From positions 75,245,980 through 75,309,979 of the forward strand of contig CP136063.1 in assembly GCA_032622095.1 (NCBI GenBank): DNA of 64,000 bases. The letters are read 5' to 3'. Made by a program: the position numbers and the translations under genes. Source of the stretch: Siphonodentalium dalli. Its lineage: Eukaryota; Mollusca; Scaphopoda; Gadilida; Siphonodentaliidae. Shown here piece after piece: positions 22,150 through 33,448 of the stretch (the first letter of the stretch is position 1; every line of letters starts with the position of its first letter). The notes below the pieces were generated by a model. The model worked only from the letters and a program-made list of their open reading frames with translations, did not search any database and was not told where the DNA came from.

Positions 22150-22340
22150 AGTCTGGGGTTATCTATTTGCACATCACCCATTGGGTTGTAAATTTCCAAC
22201 AATAGTGACGCAATATTTCCAAACGGTTGTAAATTTCCAACATAACACCCCCTATATAAGGTTGGAATTTTTCCGACTGATGGCCATTTTAGTCCAACAA
22301 ATTTACAGAAAAAAGGAAAATTGTCGAATTTTAGCCCAAA
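22150..22340. repeat. K-family fragment
   Basis: GTTGTAAATTTCCAACA and GACTGATGGCCATTT are K-type words. The short frames across it are by-products. Confidence 0.6.
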
Positions 22341-22342
22341 AC

Positions 22343-22741
22343 AAGCGAGTACACCGTGGAATTCTAAAGGTGAAGGTAACTGAAGAATGACCTTCACCTG
22401 ATACATGCGACACGTTATTGTACATAATATCTAAATAATTTGAACTGGTGAATGAATGGGGGAATGGATTTTTGTGAGCGGGAAATTTATTTAACTAGCT
22501 GCTGTAGTTCTGGGTTTTTCCAGATCAAATTTGGCTGTGGGATAGCCCTGTCGTACACTTGGGGATTTATTTTAAAAAGTAAACACATGACCTATGATTT
22601 TTCTTGCATTTTCGTGATCAACTGGTGTCAATCTAGCTGGGTAAATATCACTGGTATGGCCTGCAGGCTTCAATTCAGTGAATTTGGCCGAAACGTTAAC
22701 ACTGTCGCCTATGGGAAACCATTTAGTTCAGTGATTCCTAT
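22343..22741 (+). repeat. Dispersed repeat E, copy 2
   Basis: This is the inverted counterpart of 6249-6672, including the GGTGAAGGT/ACCTTCACC hairpin at its left. A roughly 25-bp segment present in copy 1 is missing near 22410. The 103-codon frame 22452-22763 lies in the repeat and has no counterpart in copy 1. Confidence 0.8.
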
Positions 22742-22914
22742 AGTTTACATGTACTGTGAATGAAGTTCAGTGACCTGGCATCAAGTCTTGAATTCCGAGC
22801 TATGAGGAAATTGGATATCTATTGTGGTGGAATAATTAGTCACCGCGGTGTCATCTTATAACTAAACGGGCACTTGACCTTTGTTACCCATGCTATCACG
22901 CGAAGAGTGCATAC

Positions 22915-23095
22915 CTTTGTATAGACTACGCATTGGCTGCTCCTTGGTCGACTTTTTTCTGGCTTCCACTTCTTCAGGCAATGCCAATGAAGAAGCGCAA
23001 TAAACAGAATCCATAAATGTATTGGAGACGTCGATCATTGCTATAAAGAGTACTGAACAATATAATAGTGCAGTGTAGCTCATCGCTTTTGTCAT
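22915..23095 (-). CDS. Candidate first exon of a small secreted peptide precursor
   Basis: An ATG at 23095 starts a frame whose first 26 residues look like a signal peptide: short MTKAMSYT head, hydrophobic ALLYCSVLFIAMI core, small polar DVSNT exit. The following 34 residues contain a single cysteine, an acidic PEEVEA run and a basic ARKK site of the kind cleaved in prohormones. After codon 60 the sequence reads AAAG then GTATGC, a good splice donor, so I end the exon at 22915. Reading through instead gives 77 residues to a stop at 22862. I do not recognise the peptide, no downstream exon was found, and chance cannot be excluded. Confidence 0.4.
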
Positions 23096-23129
23096 ATATT
23101 CTTGAACTCAAGAGTCAAGATATATTAAT

Positions 23130-23480
23130 TGCAGTATCGTATCAATTTCTTTGGCTTTGGAGGTAAAATATATTTGATTCGAGTTATCAGATAACAATTA
23201 ACAAAGCTCAGAGTTATCAGATATCGATTTTTTAAATCTGTTATTTTTCACCACCTGGAATATTTGGCGGCCTAGCAAATATTCGACGAGTTGACAGTCT
23301 TATATACTCTCGATATCAAATTGCGTTGAACAAAATGTTGATATATAACACGTTTTTCTTTGGAACTGTTATAGTATAGAGTTGATAGAGGTTAGAATTA
23401 TTTTTTGGTAATTAATCATCGAATTCTGATAACTAAAGCGTATTTTGAAGAAATGTTGTTGTTGTTGTTATTGGAAACAT
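23130..23480 (+). repeat. U-family fragment
   Basis: TTTCTTTGGCTTTGG, TTTGATTCGAGTTATCAGAT and GAACAAAATGTTGATA match the reverse complement of 33480-33870. The TTAA-flanked ends seen at 29353 are not preserved here. Confidence 0.65.
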
Positions 23481-23581
23481 GATACGGGGACCATCGAATG
23501 GGATTGTGTCCCCTTCCCCTTTTAAAGCTACGGAAGGCGTTCGTGGTGGTTACAGCTGAAAAATCAGACATTGTTTGTTAA

Positions 23582-23683
23582 AGGGGTACTGTACGCCATG
23601 TTCAAATAATGGAAATCTAGTTACCTTATTCTACCACTCACACACTATAGAAACCAACAACAACATTTCAGTACAGTATCCGT
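23582..23683 (+). mobile_element. TTAA element D, 102-bp internal-deletion derivative
   Basis: It keeps AGGGGTACTGTACGCCAT at the left and CATTTCAGTACAGTATCCGT at the right, with exact TTAA on both sides (23578-23581, 23684-23687). Almost the entire 579-bp interior is missing. Confidence 0.9.
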
Positions 23684-23779
23684 TTAAACCATTTGAACCG
23701 ATGAGATCATGGGAAAATGAAACTTATTTCTTATTTTCATTTTCAATAATCTTTCAGTGACGAGATTCTGTATGTTTAA

Positions 23780-24194
23780 CCCTTTCAGTGCCAGGTCCGA
23801 TTTTTGTATCAACCCATATACCCTGTGCCAATGCATTCTCTTATATATGCGAGTCGACCATAGGTCGCCTCCCATATATAACAGAATGCATTGGCCTAAC
23901 AATTTTTCATCATTTGTTATTATTTTTTACAATTTTAATAATTTTTTCTTATATTCTTTAACAGACTTATTTTGTAGGTTTAGTGCCAGGGAGTCTCACG
24001 TTTTTCATGGGCATCAAAGTTATTACTATGAATACTTGGTGAAAGTTTTGAGTTATAACATGCCCCGAAGGTTTTATCCAGTTTGTTTTTAAATTCGCTA
24101 TAGCATGCTTAAGCATACCCAAAACAAAACAAAATGGCCGATTTTACAGACCGTAAATTAGGGCCGATAAGATAGGCCTCTGGCACTGAAAGGG
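23780..24194 (+). mobile_element. TTAA element H2 with one palindromic core
   Basis: CCCTTTCAGTGCCAGG and its complement CTGGCACTGAAAGGG end exactly at TTAA (23776-23779, 24195-24198). The palindromic core sits at 23828-23894 near the left end. The right half is unrelated to H1 apart from flanking AT-rich words. Its ends match 37943-38104. Confidence 0.92.
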
Positions 24195-24198
24195 TTAA

Positions 24199-25145
24199 AC
24201 CAATATTTATAAACAGTTTACTGTCTAATGTTTTACGTTTTTGGCAACGAACAATAACTCTAAAATACAGACAACGGATATTATTGTCAGATACGGGGCG
24301 CTGCTGCATGCGTATCAATAACTTATTTGCAGCGCCATTCGGAACACGCAAGTCAGTCTACAATAGTGTCTTGGTATTAAAACCACAGAAAACATTATTT
24401 GTATTGTATATATAAATGGACCGACAGCAAGACTATGGCGAAGTACGAAAGTTGTACATGGATAGGGTCTGGGTAAACTTATGTTGTTAATGTTTTGTGA
24501 AGACAGTATAGGGTAGGTGTGAAAATTCAAGATTTTAGTTTAGAAAAAAGTCCGGGAGGCTTGCTTTTGTTTTCTCCAAACGGTGCCTCGGTTGACGTTC
24601 TAAACGAACAATTGCCATTCGAGCCCTTAATGAGCCTAACCCATCGCCTGCGTGACGTAACGCTATAATAATGTCGGCTATGAAGACTTATTCAGTGTGT
24701 GTAGCCTCCATTCTGGTGCGCTCAGTCATATAAGACGGAGGTATACCAATCGTGATAAAATCCCTGCGATCCGACCGAACACAACCCATAACATATATGT
24801 GCTAATGGTCCATTATATACCGTAGTTTAATGCCTCCAGCCATTTTACTATAGGATGAAATCCACATTCTGTTGTGCCCAACCATAGACAATAGTGCTGG
24901 CTCAATCGTTATTATAGAAGCCGTGATGGGATTCCATCACGCTTCCCACAGTTGTTACAACAGGCGACACCATGCAGAAGCGACAAAGATTTGTACACTG
25001 TAAAAGAAAATCAGCCAGAGGACCGAGATCTTATACATATCAGCCATGTTGAACCTTTCTCGTTCTGAGAGGTTAAAAAGTTACATAATAATGTTCGTAT
25101 ATACTTTATTTAGACATTGCCGATTACACATATATACAGTACCAA
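24199..25145. other. Unassigned non-coding sequence
   Basis: No supported feature. Confidence 0.4.
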
Positions 25146-25600
25146 TCAAAAGAAGTGATATATTAAGCGCGCGCTATTTTCGCGCCCAATATCGCAACAA
25201 TACTGCAAGTGGAAACGCTTATAAGAGCACCGCTTGTGATATTATTGCAATATTTTGCGCTTAATATCGAACATTTCGCGCTTAACATTGCGACATCTTG
25301 CGCTCAAAATTGTGATATTTAAATAGAATTATTGCTTCTTCTATATTGTTTATTGCATAGAGACAATGTTTTAGATTTGTATATAATTATAGTTGTAAAT
25401 GCAAAATGTACACTATATGAACAGTATTTATCTAATATACATATAACACTATCGGGTCTGTATGAAATTTAGCGCGCTTAGTATCGCAATATTTTGCGTT
25501 CAATATCTCAATAATAAGCGCGACAGATTTTTGATATTGCGCTATAATCGCGCGTTTTTCGAAATTATGCGCGCTCAATATCGAAATAAAGGCACGCATC
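25146..25600. repeat. Degenerate GCGC/ATATCGC short-period repeat
   Basis: Words such as GCGCTTAATATCG, GCAATATTTTGCGC and TTAGCGCGC recur irregularly every 20-30 bp on both strands (25146-25325 and 25465-25590), separated by an AT-rich spacer. It is a CpG island-like patch in an AT-rich setting, caused by repetition and not by a promoter. Confidence 0.65.
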
Positions 25601-26034
25601 AAAAACCACTTCTTCTGGCTGGCAAACACTGATTCAACTTAACTCTCTTGTTAAACAAAACAACTTACCAAAATAGACCAATGTTTTTGTTATACTTAAA
25701 CGGAACGGAAATGTTCTTATTTATGGACAGACTCATTGAAACGACACTACAAGCTTTCGTTCTCGGCTGCAACAATATTCATATGACACGTGTGTACTAT
25801 GGTTAAAGAGACAATCACGCCGACTTGAGGTTCGACGACAAGTTATATATATATATATAGATAATAGTATACTGTAATGTAATATGTATATGTATCGTAT
25901 GTACACACACCAAACTATAATATATTGACTAATGTTCCCCAAAAATGGAGGATATGAATACACTGTGTTCGAAAATGTTTTTAATATAATATTTAGAGTT
26001 AGTACATTGCAGTAAGTTCTAATTAAATACTTAA

Positions 26035-26115
26035 GAGGTACTCTACACTAAATCCGGCCGTTTATGGGACCATCTCCTTTTATACTCTACAAAGTATATG
26101 AAATATATATATTGT
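26035..26115 (+). mobile_element. TTAA element F, left end only
   Basis: After TTAA at 26031-26034 the sequence GAGGTACTCTACACTAAATC, then CCTTTTATACTCTAC, matches the left arm of the F copies at 43390 and 49445. The rest is missing. Confidence 0.75.
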
Positions 26116-27374
26116 CAGTTTGTTGAACCTCCTTAATATAAAAATGACAACGCCATGACATGACATATATTGCGTCTGGTACGCCGACGACCCCCCCCCC
26201 CCTATTAACCAAAACCAAACCAGCGGCAATAAGACTGATTATACGCCAGGTCAATACTACCAACAATATACCATACCTGGGGTCAATACTATTTTTACAG
26301 AAATTCAACACGCTGGTCATCCTATAATCCAAGCTGCGGGCAGTAAACCGCGGTACGGGCGCCAATAAACCGCACATCGGGCTATAACAATTAAGAGTTT
26401 TCCATATCAGGGCAAGTCTAATAAGTTAAAAGTAGTCAATTAAGAAGCTACAGCAATCAAGGAAGATGTATATGATAGGCAATGCCTATTTATTCTGTGA
26501 CGGGAGTTCGGAGAAATTTCACATATCAGTTATGGGGGAAAACACAATCTAAGTCGAGCGCATTCGGAATTCGGGGGTAAATTTAAGTTTCATTCACCAA
26601 TATTTTCACTGCAACACTTCTCGATAATTTTATTTGAAAGCGTGGAGCAGTCTATATGGGACACTCTACCCGTGACGTGTTTTGATACTAAAAACACCAG
26701 ATCCCTATCCAGTAATTAACTCGAATAAAAACATCTTTCCAAACATACCGTGCGATAAAGTAAAAAAAAATCTTGCCCGCGTTGGGGTTTACTCTGACAC
26801 ATGCAGTGGAGTGTGACATGCAATTGTCAATATAAAAGCAGCAAATCCCAATGTGAATGTAGATTTGGTTTCCTAAACTATCTATATCAATGGAACTTTG
26901 ACAATGTTGTCCAAATTGACCACCACACACTCATCTTGGAGCTGACAATACAATAAATTGAAACAAGCTTGATCGAGCATCTCGTCACTTTATGGAGCTT
27001 TATTCGTCGAACTGTTAAAGTGATATATTTACACACTAAGTGTTGTCATCACTAAATCCAGCATTCTGATTGGTCGGCGCCCACGTGGCTAGTTGCAGTT
27101 ATTTCTCGGTGAATGCGCAACGCCTAATAACACCAAGCTAATAACACCATCGATACGTCATTAGGTTTGGAAAGACGAACGCGTAGTGCTTTGGGCGCAT
27201 TTTGATTCGCGCAGGATTGACTTAATACATCATCGGGTTTCAACATGAAGAGAAATTGTTCCTATTAACTTTTGCCAAGGGTGCTATTGGGTATTTTGGG
27301 CTGATCTTGTCACGATACACTTTTCGATTTAAATATATTTACAAAAGTGGCTTTTTCGCTAAATGTATATAAAT
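26116..27374. other. Unassigned sequence with a C run at 26192-26202
   Basis: A 96-codon minus-strand frame at 26087-26377 has a hydrophobic stretch but no recognisable family or splice pair. Nothing else is supported. Confidence 0.4.
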
Positions 27375-27535
27375 ATAAGGATTAACTGTCATGTGGACTA
27401 TTTTTATGGAGATGTAACGGTGAGGTAAGTGGACATAACTTGTATGTAAAACCCTTCGGGTTTTACACAAGTTATGTCCACTTACCTCACCGTTACATCT
27501 CCATAAAAACAGTCCACATGACAGTTAATCCTTAT
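27375..27535. repeat. Near-perfect hairpin with about 78-bp arms
   Basis: AAGGATTAACTGTCATGTGG runs inward through GGAGATGTAACGGTGAGGTA to a tip at about 27457 (CCCTTCGGG). It is then mirrored almost exactly back to CAGTTAATCCTT. It abuts dispersed repeat A at 27536. Confidence 0.9.
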
Positions 27536-27880
27536 GTGAAGCACTCCGGTAGGATGGTCAAATAGAAATTAAGAATAATCTTGCTTAAAGTAGTTATTTG
27601 TTACGAATATTAATCCAAATTGACGATACACAAGGTCATTCTTATATATTAATTAAATGCAATGACTCTCGATGGCGAAATAATTTGTGTTAGATTATCT
27701 CCCATAATTGCGTCCCGAATCGAGATGTAAATATTTACAATTGGGCGTAGTTCAGACGATGTTTTCTATGGAGTGGTATGGTCGATTTCTTTGAAATTTT
27801 CGGCGTGTTAGTGGAATGCTACATTACGCAGGTTGGCATAGCGCCTGGGTATTAACTTATCAATTTCACACATCCGAACA
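27536..27880 (+). repeat. Dispersed repeat A, copy 2
   Basis: GTGAAGCACTCCGGTA, AATAATCTTGCT, TGCGTCCCGAATCGAGA and AGACGATGTTTTCTATGGA are shared with 35586-35900 and, inverted, with 2430-2645. Confidence 0.8.
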
Positions 27881-28168
27881 AGTCATTAATATGTCTTTAA
27901 CATTTGGTTGAAGCTATTAATAAAAAAAAATTCTCAAAAACAAACCTACCCGTACTCTTCACTCGTGCCCACAACGGGGTTTACTCAATGTGTGCCCGCA
28001 GCGGGTATTATAGGATGACCCGCGTGTTCAAGTCAATGGTTCATACCCAATGCCGTTCCTCTTGATATTATCGGGGCGAAAAACTAATATTAATAAAAGT
28101 CCCATCAAAATAAGAGCATGCATCCCTGTATTATTGCGGATTACAGTAAACTCGAAATGTTACGTAAA

Positions 28169-28264
28169 GGATAATGTTCGAAGCAGAGGGAATTCGGTAA
28201 AAGAATAGACGAGGGCTTGCCCGAGTCTATTCTTTACCGAATTCCCGACGCTGAGAATATTATC
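28169..28264. repeat. Hairpin with about 45-bp arms
   Basis: GATAATGTTCGAAGC, GGGAATTCGGTAAA and GAATAGAC at the left are mirrored by GTCTATTCTTTACC, GAATTCCC and ATATTATC at the right. Confidence 0.85.
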
Positions 28265-28619
28265 TGACTTAAAACCCACTCATTGAATTGTCGTTGGAGC
28301 CAACTATGTGTCTGGCCGACAGCTCTGCCTTGATTACCTGAGTACACGCCCACAGTTCAGCACGGACAGTTTGTGATGTCCGTGTTGTCCACGATGAAAA
28401 GCAAACACATTTCAATTATTATTTAATTCGAATTAGGACTCGCCAGTTGAGGGACGTTTCTTCCGAAGTTTGTCGTTGCGCTATGGATTCGGACAATGTG
28501 TGTGAGCAATATCTTACTATATTTCTTTCTTGATTTAAAGATGCCCCATCTAATTCGACATCAAATACGTTAACATTCCATAATAATTTATCAGGCTCCC
28601 GTACCCCCGTATATATCAT

Positions 28620-28985
28620 TTCCCATATGTTCAAACCCTGGGAGCCTTTTCTATTATCTTCTGATGGGGTTGAAGATTGAACAAACCATGCAGGGAATAT
28701 ATTTCTGTGTTAATACTTGTTCCTTGAATATAAATTCCCAGCTCGAGGTTGCAAGATTTGTGTAGCTTTGTGAGCCAACATCAATGAAATTCCAAGCGAC
28801 GCATATAGTACAATCGATTAATTAAAGTCCCCCAGACCTTTACCTGCTATAAAATACAGTGTTATTACGGAACAGTTATAACCGAGCATTATGTTAACTG
28901 CATTTTTTTTCAATGTTATAAAACTTCCCTGTCAGAGCAACAGAAAGTTACCATGTTTTGAACTAGTGGAGTATGATATCTTGGC
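28620..28985. mobile_element. Foldback element L, diverged copy
   Basis: GGGAATATATTTCTGTGTTA, TTCCCAGCTCGAGGTTGCA and the terminal GTGGAGTATGATATCT match L copies at 18382 and 62461 with considerable divergence. Confidence 0.6.
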
Positions 28986-29352
28986 GAAGCCAGAGTAGAT
29001 ATGCATGACATGTCTATACACATGGGTATACGCTATTCTGTTTCAATTTGATACTGGAAATGTTATATTTTTTCTGTGCTTCCCCATTGTATTAAAAATA
29101 ACCATGTGAGCACATTCTCGTTCAATAAGTAACGTATAGTTAAAATCTGTGTTAAACGGTTTTGTGTTTATTTGACCGACTTAGGGACGTATTTAGATGT
29201 TATCTATATGTGTTTTAGCCTGTCTGCGGACTTTTCTAAATGTTGGTGTTTTTGTATCAAAGTTTGAAGAAATTTTATTTTATTTTTTGGCTTGGCAATA
29301 TAAAATCAAAATCGCTAAATATTTGTGAGTTTTAATTAGCTCAGCAAATTAA

Positions 29353-29797
29353 AGGTACTCAATCCGATTAAGCACCCCTAAATTACAATTTCTGTGACTT
29401 CAGGGGTAAAAAAAATATTTGATTCGAGTCGAGGAACCCATCCATCAAAGCTCAGAGTTATTAGATATTAATTTTTAAAGTTTTCAATTATGCTTACTAA
29501 TAATTGCCCCTAAGTTTGTAATTTTCTCGAGATGTATAATTTTCACAGAAACACTTATTCAAACAGGCGAAGCTGGATAACTCTAAAATCAAGTGTATTA
29601 ATAACGCAATTTTGACTGAGACCATCCTTTTGACGGCGTGTTTCTGGGCCAGAAACAATAGAAATAACAAAACTTCAAAAAACAATCTGATCACTATGAG
29701 CGTTGATAGGTAGGTTACTCGTCTCGAATCAATTATTGTTTATCCCCGAAGCCAAAGAAATAGTAATTTATGAGGGCCTGATCGGATTGAGTACCTT
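29353..29797 (+). mobile_element. TTAA element U, complete
   Basis: AGGTACTCAATCCGATT is mirrored by ATCGGATTGAGTACCTT, flanked by TTAA at 29349-29352 and 29798-29801. The right side has one extra T before TTAA. It is 445 bp. The 65-codon minus-strand frame inside is not shared by the copy at 33449. Confidence 0.88.
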
Positions 29798-30327
29798 TTA
29801 AGTGTTCCGATATTTAATGCAGCTTGCCGACACGCTATATTGACTCGACTTACATGATTGGGGGAGGAGCCACTCTATGACGTCACTCAGTCGATTTAAT
29901 CCCTCGTGTATTCGTAAAAAATAATGCCGGGCATTCTTAAAAAATAATGCCCACGGGCATTCTTAAAAAAGAATGACTGTTGGCGTTAAAATAATGTTCA
30001 TGCGATCAAAACGCTTGAGCGTTCTGCCAGATAAGAGCCCTGTCCGGACAAAGGGATAACACGCCGGTGGGTTTTAACGTCTAGTAAATTACAATGTATA
30101 CGTGTAGAAGTGTTATGGTGCTGACCCCTGGTCCCCTGACAATTCTGACGAACACATGCAGCAAGTCAGATCTGATAGTTCTGATATATGTCACGTGATC
30201 TTCAGGGAATAATTACCGGGATCTATACATTGTCTCTGCTAGGTCTGATGCTAAGATGGGAAGACTTCCGAGTGCTTTGTTGTGGCATCCATTCCCGTAG
30301 CCCGCGGATCCAAATCGATGTGTAGTA

Positions 30328-30760
30328 TATAGGCAAGGTTTCAGATAGTGTGTCTGTCATTTGTCATTTGAGGTTCTCAGAGGGTGAATTTAGTGACGTT
30401 ATCCCGCAGAGCGGTCTAGCATTACTTAAATCACCCTCTGTGGACCTCATTCTGCTTAGGCCTCAACTGCTATGGGAGACCAACGATCAGATTGAAGTTC
30501 CCCTGTTGAAGTTGGTGATGTTCACTCATTATAGTCACCTCGGTTATATAGGGGATATAGAAACTGCGGGGGCAAGCAACTAAAACATTGTTAATTTGAG
30601 ACTATAGATACTTCCCAAAAGGTTATGCTTAAGCAGAATGAGGTCCCCAGAGGGTGAATTTGGTAACCATAGCCCGCTGTGCGGGATAGTGTCACTAAAT
30701 CCACCCTATGGGGACCTCATTCTACAGATGACAGACACACTATTTGCAGGCTTGTATATA
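30328..30760. mobile_element. Double-hairpin element M, copy 1
   Basis: ATAGTGTGTCTGTCAT (30345-30360) has an exact complement at 30728-30743, and weaker pairing extends outwards. Inside are two hairpins at 30370-30448 and 30640-30718. Each is built on GAGGT, CAGAGGGTGAATTT, then CCCGC/GCGGG at the tip, then ATCCACCCT, ending GACCTC. A 190-bp spacer separates them. Confidence 0.85.
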
Positions 30761-30878
30761 GGGAGGAATTTCTGCGGCGCGTAACTTCCATCGACCCGGG
30801 CCCCAACAGTGTCGCCGCGATTTTTGTTGCCATTGTCTCTGGATGAAATGTTTTAACAGTTCGTCCGGCGTTTTAATG

Positions 30879-31096
30879 TACAGTAATGCCCAAAAATAAT
30901 CGACTCCTTAACCACAGCAGAATTATGGGTAACTGTTCAGGAATTAGTCGGAAATATGGTTTGTTGCCATTCATCGGAAAGCTCTCACTGAGAGCTTTCC
31001 GATTAATGGCAACAAGCCATATTTCCGACTAAATCCTAAAAAGTTATCCGTAATTCTGCTGTGGTTAAGGAGGTGGTTATTTTGGGAATTACTGTA
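30879..31096. mobile_element. Full-length hairpin MITE with TA target
   Basis: CAGTAATGCCCAAAA at the left and TTTTGGGAATTACTG at the right are flanked by TA. The two arms pair nearly throughout, about 105 bp each, meeting at about 30988 (CTCTCACTGAGAG). TA duplication and a CAGT start fit Tc1/mariner-type non-autonomous elements. Confidence 0.85.
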
Positions 31097-31179
31097 TGTC
31101 GGCAGATCGATGTTAGAAATGTGCCGAGTCGTCCCTTCAACGATTTGAACAAACGACAAATCTTTGTGACATGCGCAGT

Positions 31180-32395
31180 CGTCCAACACTCACGGTCTCC
31201 GTTCAATAGCGGCGTATAGAAGGATGAACTTCTTGAATGCACTCCAAACGGGTGGTTCGCCATATCAGAATGGCTGTTGGCGACATCTTGCGCGGGTTTA
31301 AATAAAGCCACATGTATTGAGTGAGCTGTGTCGGTGTTGTGAATTAGTGTGACGTAGCCATTAAGGTCGTTGGGACGCCCCTCAATATCGGGTGTATATA
31401 GAGTAAAGGATGGACTTCGTCAATGTACTCCAAGCGGGTAGTTCGCCATATCAGAATAGCTGTTGGTGACATTATTATTGTGTAGGTTTAAATAAAGCCA
31501 TCGGTATTGTGTGGTCGGTGTTGCATGAATCAGTAACGTAGCGATTAAGGTCGTTGGGACGTCCCTCGATATCGGGTGTATATAGGGTAAAGGGTGAACT
31601 TCTTGAATGCACTCCAAACGGGTGGTTCGCCATATCAGAATGGCTGCATGTTGGCCACATCTTGCGTGGGTTTAAATAATGCCATCTGTATTGTGTGAGG
31701 TGCATGTCGGTGTTGACGTGAATTAGTGTGACGTAGCGATTAAGGTCGTTGGGACGTCCCTCAATATCGGGTGTATACAGTAAAAGATGAACTTCTTCAA
31801 TATACTCCAAACGGGTGGTTCGCCATATCAGAATGGCCGTTGGAGACAGAGCGATTAAGGTCGTTGGGAGTCCCTGAATATCGGTGTAAATAGAGCAAAT
31901 AATGAACCTCTTCATTCGCCATATCAGAATGGCTATTGAAGACTTATTGCGTGGGTTTAAATAAAGTCACAGATCTGTATTGTGTGAGGTGTGTCGGTGT
32001 GAATTAGTATGACGTAGCGATTAAGGCCGTTGGGTGCGTCCCCCAATATCGAGTGTATACAGTAAAGGTTGAACGTCTTCAGTGTACCCCAAGCGGGTGA
32101 TTCGCCATGTCAGAATAGCTGTTGGCGACATCTTGCGTGGGTTTAAATAAAACCACATGTATTGTGTGAGGTGTGTCGGTTTTGGCTTGAAATAGTGACG
32201 TATAGCTATTAAAGTCGTTCAGACGTCCCTCAATATCGATGCATAAATCAATAAACTTATTCAATTTACTCCAAACTGGTGGTTCGTCATACCAGAATGG
32301 CTAATTTTTTGATTTAAATAAAGCCATCTGTATGTTTTGGTGCTGTCGTGATTTAGCGGCGTAGCCAATAAGGGTCTGGACGTGCCCCTTCCAAA
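31180..32395. repeat. Tandem array, about 184-bp units, 7 copies
   Basis: GGTGGTTCGCCATATCAGAA recurs near 31251, 31437, 31621, 31814, 31910, 32096 and 32278. The short step at 31814-31910 reflects a deletion. Each unit also contains TTTAAATAAAGCCA, a GTGTCGGTGTTG block and TAAGGTCGTTGGGACG followed by CCTCAATATCGGGTGTATA. Minus-strand frames stay open over parts of several units (146 codons at 31475-31915). Stops and frame changes elsewhere argue against a repeated protein. Confidence 0.9.
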
Positions 32396-33444
32396 TGGCG
32401 TCTTGAACTTTCGAAAGTTTGTATATTATTAGATGTTTTGTTTGTTTGCATGACTTCACATGTAGTGTCCTACCATTTCCTTTGAAAAGGGTGCGTTTGA
32501 TCAATTTGAAGCCATATTCCCTCTGGATATAAACAGACACGAGACGACAATGGGTTGGAGGTTTATTATCCCTTGAAAATTTAGTTAAAGTATTCAATAG
32601 TTGTCTAATTCATGTCTGAAACAATCGTTGTTTGGAATTTTAGTCAGAAAATATGTGGATATTGCTCTGATAGTTTAATTTTTCGACAAATATTCAGTGC
32701 AATGTATATATAGACAATAGTTAAATGTTGTGAGTAGGGTGTACATACAATTAGAATGATATTCTTTTCCTCGGTAGTTTGTTCTCTTGTCTGTCTTTTC
32801 ATTACTTCTTGATTGCTAAATGTATTTATGTTACATTCATGTACCCTATGTCTTTTGTTAAATCTTCAATACTGGAGGCAATAAAGATATATATATATAT
32901 ATTTCCTGAACATCCCTCCAATGTATATATTTATAACTCAATGGGAGAATCCAAAGTAAAGAGAAGGTCAAGATACAGCACCCAGCCCTTTTATATATAC
33001 TGTATATACATATATACTGGAAACGATGTTTTGGTTAGACATGTCGCGGCACAACATTTTTGACATTTAGGTCAGAAATGTACCTTTTAAATTTTCCAGA
33101 CCATTCTTACAGGATACCATGCAAATAAATAATTCATCGGAGGGGTGATTAGATATTATTTAATATCTAATCCCAACCACAAGGGACACCCTTGCAGGAT
33201 AATTATATTAAACCAAGATCTAGGATTAATATTGACTAAAATAACGGAGATATTTGAAGAAGTAATAGTGTTGTTAAAGATTGTGGATTTTTGCGACTAT
33301 TCGAAAAGCACACAAATCAACCGCCCCATTGAACTCGCGTGTTATCAATGATCAACCAGAACGTTAAAAATCCAGTCTCGCAACCACTAAATAACCCATT
33401 GGTCTACTTCAATGTTTGATGAACCCCGATTAGTGAGTATATCT
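32396..33444. other. Unassigned AT-rich sequence
   Basis: Only TATATA tracts (e.g. 32886-32902) and short frames without recognisable motifs are seen. Confidence 0.4.
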
Positions 33445-33448
33445 TTAA

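Noticed and set aside
21992-22390. 132-codon plus-strand frame
   Set aside because: It spans the junction of element M, a K fragment and repeat E, so it cannot be one gene.
31475-31915. 146-codon minus-strand frame
   Set aside because: It follows the 184-bp tandem array and other units break the frame.
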